From: Macrocystis pyrifera
Taxonomy: Eukaryota; Sar; Phaeophyceae; Laminariales; Laminariaceae
Length of the DNA stretch: 64,000 bases
Assembly: GCA_031763025.1 (NCBI GenBank)
Contig: JASSKH010000016.1
Span: 6,494,054-6,558,053, forward strand
Reading direction: 5' to 3'
In this document: positions 11,745 through 23,685 of the stretch, piece by piece
How the letters are laid out: each line of letters begins with the position of its first letter
Numbering within the stretch: the first letter of the stretch is position 1
Program-made: the position numbers and the translations under genes
The notes under the pieces: model-generated
The model's input: only the letters and a program-made list of their open reading frames with translations
The model's database searches: none
Told to the model about the DNA's origin: nothing

Positions 11745-12344
11745 CTACGAGTATTTAGTTATTAGTCGGCAAGGGGCCGAAAAAAGTATTTTCCCGCATG
11801 AGTCAGAAAGCCTTCGATTTGACTCCACATTGTTTTCGATTTTGAGGGCTGCAACTCCGCCCTCAGCAGTGTGGGTGAAGCAAAAAATACTACGCCATGC
11901 TCTGTCTCGCGCCCTCTGTTTGCGTACAGCCCAGAACACGCCTTGGCTATACGCGAAACAACAACCCCCATGGTCGCATTCAGGATCGTCGTGAGCCATG
12001 CAGCGGTACTCCTCGCTTGCGCTGGCACAGATAGATGACCAGCTATCGAATGCACCTGACTGCATGTTGGCATCATGCTGGATGCTGGATGACATGCACA
12101 CAGCTCAACGCCAAACGCAAAAACAACTACCGGGTATAGCAGGTGCGCCCACCACAAGCACTGCAACGTCGCAGAATGAGTCCTTCCCAATATAAGATAC
12201 ATATGCCCAGTGCATTGCGGGAGCAGCCTTGCTAGCCTGAAGGCTGTAATCTCCCCTAGGCTGCGCAGCTTGGTACGGAACATGACCACGAGAAGAGCTC
12301 AAAACAATGGGAATGTTTTGTTCCGGCACTGGTTTGGTATTCAT
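11745..12344 (-). CDS. Candidate two-exon gene of unknown function
   Basis: On the minus strand an ATG at 12344 opens a frame beginning MNTKPVPEQNIPIVLSSSRG. A phase-0 donor (CTTGTG/GTGGGC) ends exon 1 at 12153. An acceptor (CATGCAG) at 12060 starts a second open stretch, SGAFDSWSSICASASEEYRC and on to the stop at 11745, for about 168 aa. The second part is Cys-rich (CMAHDDPECDHGGCC). No family recognised. The implied intron is about 93 bp. An overlapping 175-codon frame (12289-11762) is an alternative. It lies in the unique spacer between the two duplication copies. Confidence 0.3.
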
Positions 12345-12671
12345 TTGTCAGGCGTTTTGATACTGTAGATCAATGCGGGGATGCAAAACATGCTTGATCG
12401 TTGATGCGTGTCGTGTTTCGTTTATTTTATTTTAACCAACGCACCAACGCTTACAACATCATAGGATACGGGTCTACTTCTTGAAGCGCGACCGAGAAAG
12501 AAAGTAAGAGAGGCCGACCAGCCGACGACCCCTGCGCCTAGGGCTGTCCGTTCCGTCTCTGGGCGGATACTCTTCAGGTGGATTCACAGACGGCATCGCT
12601 GAACGTTGAATCGTACACATATTACATCTTCCTATCTCGAGCTGCGTGGAGTGTGTGATCTCTTCTCCGCG

Positions 12672-13118
12672 ATGATGGCGGACATGATCAGGCGATTCGC
12701 TGCGCTGGTGTTTGCGGCGACGGCGAGCGTTGTGCCCTACCTGAGCGATCGCGCCGTCATCAACATCACTTACGAAGCTCACCGCGCCGTCGACCACGGC
12801 ATCGTCCCATTCGTCGGTCTGCTTGTGGCACCCGCCGTGGTAAGCACCGTTCGTTGCTGGTGTCGTTGTTGCTCATTTCAACCATCATGATAATCACATG
12901 TTCAGCCAGAAATTGCCAAACATCAACATCACTTACGAGGCTCACCGCGCCGTCGACTACGGCATAGTCCCATTCCTCGGGCTGCTTGTGGCACCCGCCG
13001 TGGTAAGCACCGTTCGTTGCTGCTGTAACAGTTGTTGCTCATTTCAACCAGCATGATCAATCGCATGTTCAGCCAGAAAATGCCAAACATCAACGATGAT
13101 CATACAAATGGTGACTGA
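12672..13118 (+). CDS. Small gene with tandemly duplicated exon
   Basis: Model: 12672-12839, 12910-13002, 13077-13118, all joins phase 0 and GT-AG, about 100 aa, stop TGA at 13116-13118. Exon 1 starts MMADMIRRFAALVFAATA, a basic then hydrophobic stretch like a signal peptide or membrane anchor, followed by NITYEAHRAVDHGIVPFVG. Exon 2 repeats NITYEAHRAVDYGIVPFLG and LLVAPAV. Exon 3 is a short remnant (KMPNINDDHTNGD). The repeat unit of about 163 bp includes the donor, the short intron and the acceptor, so it is an intron-exon tandem duplication. The two exon copies differ at a few sites, some of them silent. The introns (70 and 74 bp) are much shorter than in the neighbouring gene, which lowers confidence. 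No family recognised. Confidence 0.5.
12761..13090 (+). repeat. 163-bp tandem duplication inside the small gene
   Basis: CAACATCACTTACGA begins at 12761 and again at 12924. The units share the coding block, the GTAAGCACCGTTCGTTGCT donor region, the TTGCTCATTTCAACC intron and the CATGTTCAGCCAGAAA acceptor. A third copy starts (CATCAACGATG, 13088) but stops after a few bases. Confidence 0.9.
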
Positions 13119-14031
13119 AGTTCTGTATTGTACTATTCATATTAGTATAATAACTATTGTAAAAGTCGCAGAGGCGCGTATCATTACATGAGCAGTATGA
13201 GTACGTACAAAACCTCCTTTGCCAGCATCGAGGGCGGCGATTTTTTTCATGCGCGCACAGGAGTATCATCGTTGACGACGCTTTCACCAGTTTCGATCCC
13301 TGGTGCGTCTCTTACACAGGTGCCGGCGGTAGGCCGGAACATGACTCGCTTTTTACTTTTCCGATACCGCAGGCGAATTGTAAATTCAACATGCCGCATA
13401 CTCAAACTTTATTCTCGTACTTCTACGACTACTACTGTACTACTACTGCTACTACTACTGCTGCTACTACTACTACTACTACTACTACTGCTACTACTAC
13501 TGTAGTACTCTACTATACCAAGTATATAATGTCTGGTACAAGCAAGTTCCGTCTTCGAGTTTTGTTTGCATCCCGCACCGAAGCAATTAAAACACGTGTG
13601 TCTCATTTCCCCTCTCGGCTTGCTTGTACCTTGAATGTCTCGTGGATTCACCTGGTAGATGCGCTAATTATTGGCCGCAATTAGTGATAGAACCCCCAGG
13701 TCATTTGCACCCGAACAAAAGCCGCGCCCCCTTTTATGTTTATATGTGCTTGCACTCTGCGACAGCTTTCATCCTTCCGCGGAGGATGCCTCGTCACCAA
13801 GTTCTTGCCGTCCGTCCCTGGACCGATTCCCGAAGAAGGTGATACGTACGCATTTATTTGTCGCCACGTTTTCCGCTTTTCTCCTGTGAGCTTATGCAAA
13901 TCTGAGATCGCATTTCGGATGTTCCCTTTTAAGACGGCGTTGGTTGATTGCGTACGTGGTCCCCGTAGACCATAGTCAGCCTTTACGGCTTCTCATAACC
14001 AACGGCCGTGATACTTGTTGTAGCATACGAC
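13119..14031. other. Spacer DNA without confident gene
   Basis: Contains the CTA/ACT microsatellite at 13,423-13,506 and several short open frames on both strands with no consistent splice context. One frame at 13,624-13,842 is open but unremarkable. Confidence 0.5.
13423..13506. repeat. (ACT)n microsatellite
   Basis: About 28 imperfect ACT/CTA/CTG triplets. It translates to poly-Ser, poly-Leu or poly-Thr in different frames, so the homopolymer open frames here are not genes. Confidence 0.9.
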
Positions 14032-15290
14032 ATGTTTGCAGCGAGCGACAAGCGCAACACCTGTTATATCGCACCATCTCGCGGCTCAATCCCAGGTCTG
14101 GACAGTTCCCAAACATCGCCCACCTATATATAAAAACAACGAAAACATGTTTAGTTTTTTTTTTTTTTTGGCATGGTGCACTCTCAGATGTACTCTTTGC
14201 GAACTTCGTCTCGAACGATCCACCGAGACTTCAAGAATGTTGAATATCAGCTCTGCGTTTCTCGATAGAGCATCGGCTACAGCCCCAATCCACGTTTTGG
14301 CACTCTGAAGCGTTGACACCGTCGCTAGTCGGTGTGTACTCTCCTCGTACAATACCCGCGGATAACAGAGGCAATCACGACTAACGGTGGCGGAGACCCA
14401 ATACCTTCCCGAGTAGGATAAGGTTATCGACACTTGCACGCCACCGTATTGGCGTTGGCAAGCTTTTTGTTGGTCGCACCGTCTGTGTTCACAATAGTGT
14501 GTGAGTTGAACTTTACTATTAATATTATACATGCTTGCTGTGAGTGGCAACGACCAGTATCAACGATCTCCACAAACAGAAAGCAAACAAGCACACTCCC
14601 CCCGGTGCAGTTCCAGTAGATAAATTGGAGTGGGCAAGATGTCTCCGTAGTCTACATACAGACAATATACAAGAGTCCGCAGCTTCGATTCACAGCTTCG
14701 ATGATTTCACACCCCATGTCGCTCCTGCCGTTTGCACTACCGTAGAACCTGGTACCATGTAGGCGTAAGTATGCGCACCGCTGTAAATATTATGTCATGC
14801 TGAGGGTGTCTAGTGGGAGGCGTGTTACTGCTACTGTCGCCAATCGACTAAACCCCCCCCCCCCCACACGCCTCGCCGCCGCCGCCGCTGCCACGTTCCC
14901 CACGTGACCATTATTGGAAGTAGTGAACGACGACGAAGAAAACGACGGAGAGGGGGACATCGCCCCCACCGACCCTTGCCGCGTTTCTTTCGCGTCATCT
15001 GGACACTCTGTTTCGAGCACCCCGGCCACGCTCGGCCAAAGCTGCCATGAAGACGCCTTTCCGCGGAAGGGCGGTCGAGACGATTTTCAGATCGGCAAGG
15101 TTAGTCGGTGCACGATGAAAAGCCGCCTGCAAAATATCTCCGAACTGAAATCGCCTACAGTATATACTGTATGATTTGTGGCTCACGCTACTGTACTGTA
15201 CGAATTTTACTTTTAGGTAAAAAAAAAAACGCAATCTGACCGCAGCACCAAATCACGTGCGCACTTTTGCCCTCCCGCTTTTTGGACCCC

Positions 15291-15332
<42 letters not shown>

Positions 15333-18300
15333 AGAAGGCCCTTCCGCCGACCGCCTTAGGGCGAGGTCTTCCTGGAATTTCGCGGCGGCTTTCTCGAGCG
15401 GCCCCCCCTCCGAAGACCGTCGCTACCGGTGGCAGCTTGGAAGACGGCATGCCAAAGATCACCGACAGGCAGGAGGTGGGCCGCACAACTGCAAGCGCTA
15501 TTATTAATAATAGTGGCGTCTGTCACGCGGTTATCACCGACTATATGTGGTCGGATAAAAAGCATCGCTGTCGTCGGTTATCAGACACAGTTGGCCGCGG
15601 GGTTGACGATCACGCGCGGACAAACTACCGCTGTACCACCCATCACAACATAATGGAAGTATCATTAGTAGTAAACTACAGCAGTACAATACGTACGTAC
15701 CATATACGTTTTTCGTTACGCACGTACCAGGAAGTCGGGGAAACACACCAAATACAGCTGCACGCTCGGAGACGAAGTCCATTTCGAGGGTAGAAGTGAA
15801 GAAAGACCAGCGATTGCACTAAGCTCGCGAAACGCATCCGCTACGCACGATGCCGCATGTATTATTATGATTATCGTCATAATTTTTGTTTTTTTTTTAT
15901 TTTCGTAATATTATCATGGTTTGTATTATTAGTCGTCTTTTAGGGCGGGTGGAGTATTCTCGGAATTTTGTGGCTCATCCCGTGGACTGAGGCCTACTAT
16001 AAAACGTTCACAACCCCACATCATCGTCGTCGTCGCCGTCCGGTGCTGTCGGAAATGTCACCCCGCAGAGCGAGGCTAACGACTTTGGCACTTTCGATGG
16101 GATCGGCGACTGGGAATCCATCGTTCGTGGTGAGTCTAACCATTATATTCGGCTCATTCCGATGTACGAGGTTTAGGTTGATATTTATGTTAATATCAAC
16201 AGCTTGTCTCCGAAATATGGGGGCAGCTCTAAAGCGAAATAGGGGGGCAGTTCTAACGTATTTCTCACAATGAAAGTCTCGATTGCCAAACGGCCTAAGT
16301 GCAGTACGAGTCTTCTACAAGTACTCATTTTTCGTTTTCTCCGCCAGTTTCACCGTCCTCAAGCCATCCACCTGCTTCTACTGTAGAATCTTGCCCATTT
16401 GCAGGTTTGCTTGATACCATCGCGCTGATGACTAGCACATCCTCCCCCACCTTCAACCACTTACTGTATGTAGTACAGCAGTACATCAATATAGCCAGGC
16501 GACGACCCTTGGCGATAGCAATTCCGGTACCTGACACTCGCATGTCCGTTTTTTGTTATTCCCTGTCGTGCACTCAGATGTCGACTTCTTGCTGAAGGAG
16601 ATTGACAAGCTGGACGAACAGGTTTCTTCCGGGCTGGGTTCGACCGGTGCCGAGTCGGCGTACCGGACACAATCTTTGATCGAGACGCCTTCGCCACAAG
16701 GGCCGCCGGAAGTGCTCGAGAGGTGAGTCGTCCCTTTCTTACGTACTGATTTTCCGGTACTTTGCGTCAGGCTTCGCTGCGAAGCCGGAGATGTCTTGAA
16801 AACGTATCAAACTTCTTGTTGTCTTGAAAACAGAAGAAGGCATACGCTTGTCCTGAAAACACACCAAACGAGTCTAAAACCGGACCAAACTTGTCTTCAC
16901 AACCAGTCCAAAGTTGTCGAGAAAACGTTGTCGAATAAACGGACCAGCGTTGTTTTGAAAATAGACGAAACTTGATTTCATGAAAAAGACCAAACTTGTC
17001 TTGAAAACATACAAAATTTGGCGTGAACAAAACAAACAAACTAGATCTTTGGGCATGGCAACCATCTGTGGTTTCCTTGAGCGCGCGGGTTGTACCTCAA
17101 AGCCGCTGTCGCTAGAGAAAAAGTCACCCTCAACATCATGCTACTCTGTAGGCGCACCACGAAACATGTCGTAATATATGCACTTGCGCGGACGGCAACA
17201 TGTGCCCCGCTCCTCGGAATGGCACGGCTGGGGTAACACAGCCAGCCGTGATTGCGGTGCAAGCGTTCATTTTTGTCGAAGTCGATCTCGAAAACCATCC
17301 ATATGGTACTACGAAGTATAATGTCTCGCGCGATGGATGCCCCTGCTGTTCATATGTTCTACGTAGTATACAAGTAATGAGCGAGCCTGCACGCTGTGCT
17401 CGTGCGTTGAAATGCTACGGTTGGTATACTACTGTATGTACTTACGTCATTTCTGACATAGCGACAGAGGGCACATACATTGAAAACACAACCCTGTGAT
17501 GGCAAACTCGAGGGATGGGGGAAGACAACGAATGCCACGGAAGCTCCTATCTGCACTATCAGTATACGGGACGATCATGAACATTGTGTGCGAACCTAAA
17601 ATAAAAGCGTTTCTACAGAGTACAGCAGTTGAGCAAGTTCAGTAGTACCGGAGAAGGGGCATCACCGCCCACGAACGCCTCCCGGACTTCTTTCCTGGGA
17701 CTGCCTGTCTTCTTGGCCCAGGGACAGCGCCTTCTTCAACGACACGGCTGTTTTCGAGGACAGCGTCTTCATTGGTGGTCACGCGCCGACTACTCCTAGC
17801 AGCAACAACGACTACCAGGTGAACGTCGGGGAGTCGAGATCTCCAGCCCGTCGTCTATGTACAGCTGGGTCTCTGTTATCATGGTCGGGTACGGTACGAG
17901 GCATCAGCGTTGTCTCATGACAGTTGTTGGCATTTACGGTAGAGCTGCGGCCTAAACTATACTGCCAGAAGTTTCCTACGGTCGTTAACGATCATAGTAC
18001 AGGTCTTACCACTAATGATAAGGTCAGGGCGTAATAAACGAGCCACGACAATTGCGAATTGTCAGGGCAGCTGGAGCTGCGAGTGCGATCGTTTTTTGTT
18101 TCCATACGCGTACCTGCTTCTGTTAAGAGTCTGATTTTCCGTCCGCTTGAACGAGGGTTGCCTCTGTCATAAGCTGCCATGTTCTGGGCCTGATCCCGAA
18201 GTATTTATTTAAACAGGTTCAAGGGTTAGCCGGGTTAAAGGCGTTTTTGGCAAGAATGCGATGTAATTCCGTGACGCCGTGTGAGGCGCTGCCAAAGGTT

Positions 18301-21300
18301 TACAGGGTCTCGGTGGTATTTCGTTAGCACAGAGCAACTACATAGGAAGAACAAGGACCGCAAACGAACATACACGCGCGTGACGAACTCGATGGCGCTG
18401 ACGGCTCCTTCTGCCTCCGGAATACCACCGCGCGCAGGAATCTAGAACGATTCTTCAAATTTTTTGTGTTGGCTTGCGGTTTCAGAACTTATTTTTCTGG
18501 AGCCATTCGCAAGTACTATGGCTCGCACAATGGGTCTTGTGACAGTTACAGTTTCGTTTACATTCGTGTTGCCATGAAATAAGTTTTACCCGAAAGCAAC
18601 AGCCTCGCCTGTGGTTGCTAGCCCCGGTTTACTATTGGTCATTCCTCTCCCCGCTTTTCAAAATTTTATTTTATGTTTGTGTTTTTTCGATACCATTGTT
18701 GACTACTAGTATTGTTATGTGGTTCGTAGCTTGTGACCACGGCGGTTGTAGGAGAAAACATATCAGTGCAGACCCCGGGTTTTTATGAGTAGAAATGGCG
18801 GTAATGACTATTATCTTGATAAGACAACGCACACCGCACACATTCGCCTCGGAAGCTACTCTTATCACCAGTCTGATTCGTTGAGAGTTACGAGGCCTAC
18901 TGTAAGCGAACCTCGACCTTCAAAGCTCAAAACACGTGGGCAGAGTTGTTTTCTTTTCCCAAACGATAAACGATTGCGTCCCGCCGGAGAGAAGCGTAAT
19001 ATTCTACCACTGCTTTGGTTTTCGGCCACCGCATGATGCGACGGTCAACGGCACGGTATGATAGCCCGATCCCCCCGACTTGCAGTAGTATGTTCTGAAT
19101 TTTCTCTGATGCTTTCCTTCATGGGCGGTTCGACGCCTAGCGTACGTATCGCTTAGCATGAAAATAAACCGCCCATAGCTGCAATAACAATGGTAGCTGT
19201 TGGTAGCTTCCAATAGAGAGCGAAGCTGGCCTTTAGTGCCAGGTGATGATTCGTGTTGCCGAGCTTTTATCGCTTCGCACACAAGGCTTTGCTTTCAAAA
19301 TCGACCGATGATACCAGTCACGAGGTATCGTCTATGATAAACGTATACTCAAGCATCGGATGAAAAGGAGTTGTGGTTTCTTTCACCTTCTCCTTCTCCT
19401 CCTTTTACACCCAGAAAAAGCGTCCCACCTTTTGCATATTTCCGAATTCTCCGTCGCCTGGGCAACAGGTACTCCAGGTATATCGCATGTTCCCATGGTA
19501 ACGAAGGCCGCGGAATGTACGAGGTTTGAGGCGACCTGAAAATATGATATACCAAGTGGGTGTCTTCCGCGCGTCAGCAGCGGTCACTGAATATCTGGTA
19601 GGCGGTTGTTACAAAGCAAGAATCGCATTGAAACGTGCTTCCCACCGCCCTTACGATGGTGCTGGTTCTGCCCCTCCCATCTCCCATGTATATACTCCAC
19701 AGGCTCGTCCTCATGCCGACGCTAGAGCCCTTGTTCTATGGGTACCTCCTGCCCGTGCCTCTGCTTTCGACGAGGCCCTTCCTTCCGCTGAGCCTGGAGC
19801 CATGGTAGTGTGGACTTATCCGGAGAAGCTTTACGGGACGACTGTGGCACCTTACTGGTGCTGCTACAGGCTGCCCCGCGTGCTTGACCGCAACCATGCA
19901 GGGGAAAGGTGAGGGGAGTTGCGAAAAGCCTGTTCGCGCGCTGTAGGCAGGCGATCTGCTCTTGGATGAAACCTACCGAACGTAAGCTTGTTGGAAGTAA
20001 GCGGTGTTGTGAAACGCGTGCGAGACCTCACACGTTCCTCGTCAGCGGTCGGGGTTGAAAGGTGTTGAAAAAACGCGTGCGAGAGAGACCCGGCAAAGCC
20101 TCGATGGTAGTTGTCAGGGTTTACACTCGGTACCTTTCGTCTGAGGACTGATCGCCCGCACCTGTATACCCCAAGGTGTAGCGAGGGAGATGAATTTGGC
20201 AGTGACAACCGCGTTGATTTTTTCGCCTATATGACAGCCTTATCGATGGCATTTCCGATACGGTGCAGGACGACCATCACCCGTCGTAGTTTTGCCAGTT
20301 TTTGTAATTGACTGCCGATGAATCCGACGTGTCCACGGACACCAAATGACGGTACACCCAAGCCGGAGAGGGCGTTTTTGTAAAGGAGAATGGCACTAGC
20401 TGAATAGCTGTGGTTTGGGCATTTACCCGGACAAATAGTCCAGTACGTAGAAGGCTCGTTGGCGTCTTGTCTTTACACGTGCTTCCTACCGCAGTACTGT
20501 TGGAGCAACGTGGTTATATGAAAGCGTCTCGCGTGTTATGATATGGATGTACTGCCATAATAAGCACCTGATCCTACCAGGCACCCGATAGTGTCACCTG
20601 TTGTTTGTGTACATGTCGTGTACCGGACAATTGACGCTTGCCTCCTGTGTTTCAGCGTGATGCTGTATTGTAGTATTAGTGAGAAGGCCTGTCGACAGCA
20701 GTAACTCTCTCCTACTATGGACAGATAAAATGTGGGAACGTTACAGAAATGTCTGATACGTAATAAACCGTCACGCACTATTCTGTGTTTTCACCGGTCC
20801 ACTCACCGCAGGTACATGTTTGATGCGATTCTGGCGGCGCGCCATGCACGTCGGACAGCCAGCGCGCTCTATATCCCCTACACGCCAGAGGCCACCGGGG
20901 CTTCCGCTGAGGAATCGATTCAAACCCTCGTTGACACATCGGTGAGAAATTCTTGTTGACCATGTTAATCGTGCGGTATTATACTGCAGTAAGTATATGG
21001 CCCTCGAAACCTACTGTAGTAGGCGATAACATAACCCTGATACCACACCACCACCTTTTCCACGTACATGATAATGTTGACAGCAGAGGGTACACACCAT
21101 CCACCTGACTTTCTTCATTCGTATCGAAACAGGGGAAAACCTTGATTAAGTTCAAGGACACCCCGGTCTTGACGTTTCCCCCTCTGAGCTTATCTGAACC
21201 CTTGTCAGCTTATCTCAACTCCTCCCAGCTAACGAAAAGCCTCTTGCATTACACTCTGCGTGGCTGGCGGAAATATCCGGCAGCGTAACCGTGAGGGCTG

Positions 21301-23390
21301 CTGAGTAGAGTTGGTGTAGTCCCACAACCGGGCCAGTACTTGGGTATGGCTTGCTGCAAGCGACCTCGTGCAGCAGCCATGGCTGGACGGAGCACAAGCT
21401 GGAACCAGGGTGCCCAGGAGGTGCCCATCATGAACCACTGCGAGTGTGGTGCATACAGTACGTCGGTGAAAGCCATTGTTGTGTCCGATTTGGCGTCAAT
21501 AGCTTGCCCCCAATGTCTTGTGTTGCCTTCCCCGCTCCCGCTGTTAGTAAGTGCATCGTTGTTTGACTTTTTTATGAGGCTTCAAAACTCGCTATGGGTG
21601 GCTATTTTCTCCTCCCCACAATGCTCTCTCTATCTCTCTATATTTTTTCACATAGCTCCCCTTTCCCTCTCTCTCTCCCTGTCCCTCTCCCTCTCTGGCG
21701 CTGTCTGTGTGTGTCCATCTCCATCTCGTCCGGCGCATCTAGGTGATTCCGTCGCACGAACCAGTCCTCCAGACTCATCCCCCCTGGTTCGAGCTAGACT
21801 CTGCCTCCCTGTCTGAAGCACTGGCACCGTGGACCTTTCTCTCAGCGAGACTTCTCGTAGCGTGGACGTGGATGTCGTGGATGTCTCGCTACCGGGAGAC
21901 ATGCAAGCCCGTATGGGCATTGCGCTGGATGCTCGTGTGCCTGATGGCGACATCGTCGCAGGCCCTCGATGGCCTCTTCGCGTTGAATGCATGGCCCGCC
22001 ATAGTCTCGCTCGGCAAACTCTCGGCATGCACGACGTGGGTAGCAGTGCTCCTCTTGACTATCTTATGGCTCGGAGTAGTCTTGCTGGCGAAGCTCGCGG
22101 CGACTATGATCTGGCTCGCTGTGCTCTTCTTGTTCGAGCTGGCGGGGAGTGTCAGCTCAGCGCTCGTGGACTCGACTGTTTTGACTGCCAGTGTCTTCAT
22201 ACTGGCCGCGATAGTGTCGATTTGGATCGTGGTGACCGACGAGCTCGGACTAGAAGCAGGGCAGGAGGTACGCTATAGTCTATTCGCGCGGCAGCTTAAG
22301 GCTAGAGCCCAAACGCTTGAACGAATGCAGTCTCCGCGGCGGCGCTTGGACGGCCCCTCTTTTGTTTAATGAAGTATTGTCTTCACCGATCGAGCAATGG
22401 GAGACCCCTGATAGCATTCCCTCTCGGTGGTTGCGACGATGTGACAGCTACGATGTGTTTTTTTGGGGGGGGTGTTATAGGGCAGATACGATACAATCCG
22501 AACCACAGCCTTGCCTTGGCGATTTGTTTTTGCGTCTAGAGCTGCCGACGCGGCGGAGAAACAGAAGCACACGCTTGTCGCACACTACTACAGCAGTGCG
22601 GCAGGGGGGGTAAAGTGTGGGCCCAACACTGTTGTGACTGGCGATTGTTTGTATCGTACGTAGGCTTCTTTAGCTGAGGAAGTGCCCTATTCTCTTGCGA
22701 TCCCAGTTACGTTGAAGTAGACTGTTACATGCATTTCTATTCCATTGACCCGAGGGGGTTGTTCAACAGGGACTACTTACTGTAGGTTTTATCTTTTTCC
22801 TGTGTTGTGCGGGGTATTGAGCTCCTAGTGTTTCGTTGGAACCTGATGTATTTCAGTATATAGGTACTGCTGTAGCCTCTCTACGGCACTATTCGCTTGT
22901 ACGGTAGAATAGCATGCTTCGCTTCACAGAGCATCTTGTTTCTTGCAATTTGTTAAATATTAGCTATTCTGAGTTCTCAACCATGTTCGACCCCCCAAAG
23001 CATGTTTGCCGTATGACACCAATAAATCAAAATCCCTTTGGGAGAAACGGCGCTCTACTGGCGGCATGACTAACCCAGACTCTTTTTTGGCCCCCTTTGT
23101 TCTCGTTGACTTCTGCCATTATTCCATTCGTGGGTATACAGGTACGCGCTTCTTCGACTCCATCCCCGGTGCAGCCGATACCGCCAGCGTCACCAGCACC
23201 GACACCACCAGCACAGACTAATGCCTCGCCAGCACCACCAACGCCTTCCCAGACTACTGTGTCACCACCCACCCGTGGGGCGGTCGCTTCTATCCCTTCG
23301 GTGGCAGAGAAGAAGGCTCACCGTAAAGCTAAGACACGCAAGCGTCGCGAAGGTGGCATCGGTCTACATATCTCTGCTATGCGGTGCTAA
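14032..23390 (+). CDS. Multi-exon putative membrane protein, copy B (intact model)
   Basis: No family recognised. Model: 14032-14095 (tentative first exon, ATG), 14611-14751, 14921-15099, 16069-16129, 16578-16722, 17722-17818, 19703-19908, 20812-20941, 21743-22267, 23142-23390. All joins are GT-AG and in phase, giving about 598 aa; ending instead at 22369 gives about 549 aa. The N-terminal third is acidic and Ser/Thr-rich (NDDEENDGEGD, then DWESIVRDVDFLLKEIDKLDEQ, which may be helical). The middle contains LVLWVPPARASAFDEALPS and YMFDAILAARHARRTASALY. Exon 21743 encodes a hydrophobic block with about four to five potential membrane segments. The tail is Pro-rich then basic, or a short basic tail. 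Compared with copy A, exons lack indels except for A's 2-bp insertion, and exon 21743 differs mainly at synonymous sites. The first two exons are the least certain; from 14921 onward the model is firm. Confidence 0.65.
15292..15330. repeat. 39-bp C homopolymer, copy B only
   Basis: Uninterrupted C run inside the second intron of the copy B gene. Copy A has no such run at the matching place (about 617-622). It may be a real expansion or an assembly artefact. Confidence 0.85.
21743..22369 (+). CDS. Membrane-spanning exon, copy B
   Basis: Counterpart of 7057-7683, same length, no indels, 208 codons to TAA. It joins in phase 0 to exon 20812-20941 (ending DTS) across a roughly 800-bp intron with a CT-rich 3' end. 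It encodes the hydrophobic core (for example LTILWLGVVLLAKLAA and VFILAAIVSIWIV), suggesting a polytopic membrane protein. The same phase-0 donor after LEAGQE (22267/22268) is present as in copy A, so either a basic tail ending PSFV or the Pro-rich tail is possible. The family is unknown to me. Confidence 0.78.
   Translation: MIPSHEPVLQTHPPWFELDSASLSEALAPWTFLSARLLVAWTWMSWMSRYRETCKPVWALRWMLVCLMATSSQALDGLFALNAWPAIVSLGKLSACTTWVAVLLLTILWLGVVLLAKLAATMIWLAVLFLFELAGSVSSALVDSTVLTASVFILAAIVSIWIVVTDELGLEAGQEVRYSLFARQLKARAQTLERMQSPRRRLDGPSFV
23142..23390 (+). CDS. Pro-rich, basic C-terminal exon, copy B
   Basis: Identical to 8456-8704. The acceptor TATACAG is at 23141 and the stop TAA at 23388-23390. 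It fits in phase 0 to the donor at 22267 in the membrane exon of this copy. Complete identity over 249 bp within otherwise diverged surroundings argues for function or gene conversion. Included in the copy B gene model as the alternative last exon. Confidence 0.5.
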   Translation, partial: VRASSTPSPVQPIPPASPAPTPPAQTNASPAPPTPSQTTVSPPTRGAVASIPSVAEKKAHRKAKTRKRREGGIGLHISAMRC

Positions 23391-23685
23391 GACCGTCACC
23401 ACGGCGATGGTCTGTACCCAGGCGGACCGGCTTCGGGGGGCGTCTTGTTTTTGTTTGGGTGTGTATTTTCGTTCTTTTTTCTTTCTTTTTTTGCCTTTTA
23501 GATGTGGCCGCTTCGTCCTGCCGAAAGACGAGGGACTGCAGACGAGGACCTGGCAGGGTGCGAATATGACCACCTTCGTAGTTAGGAGAAACAGGGAATT
23601 ATTATATGTACCCCTCTCCCTTTGCGAGATGTTTCCCTATCACAACGCTATTTGCTGTGAACAAGGAGGGAGGAGGGATACCTAA

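Noticed and set aside
14086-14550. Minus frame with GAVADALSR, like the end of a gypsy-type RNase H
   Set aside because: Only this short string fits; no other retroelement domain, primer site or long terminal repeat nearby.
15257-15793. 178-codon + frame in copy B
   Set aside because: It spans the 39-C run and is not maintained in copy A; it lies in the second intron of the gene model.
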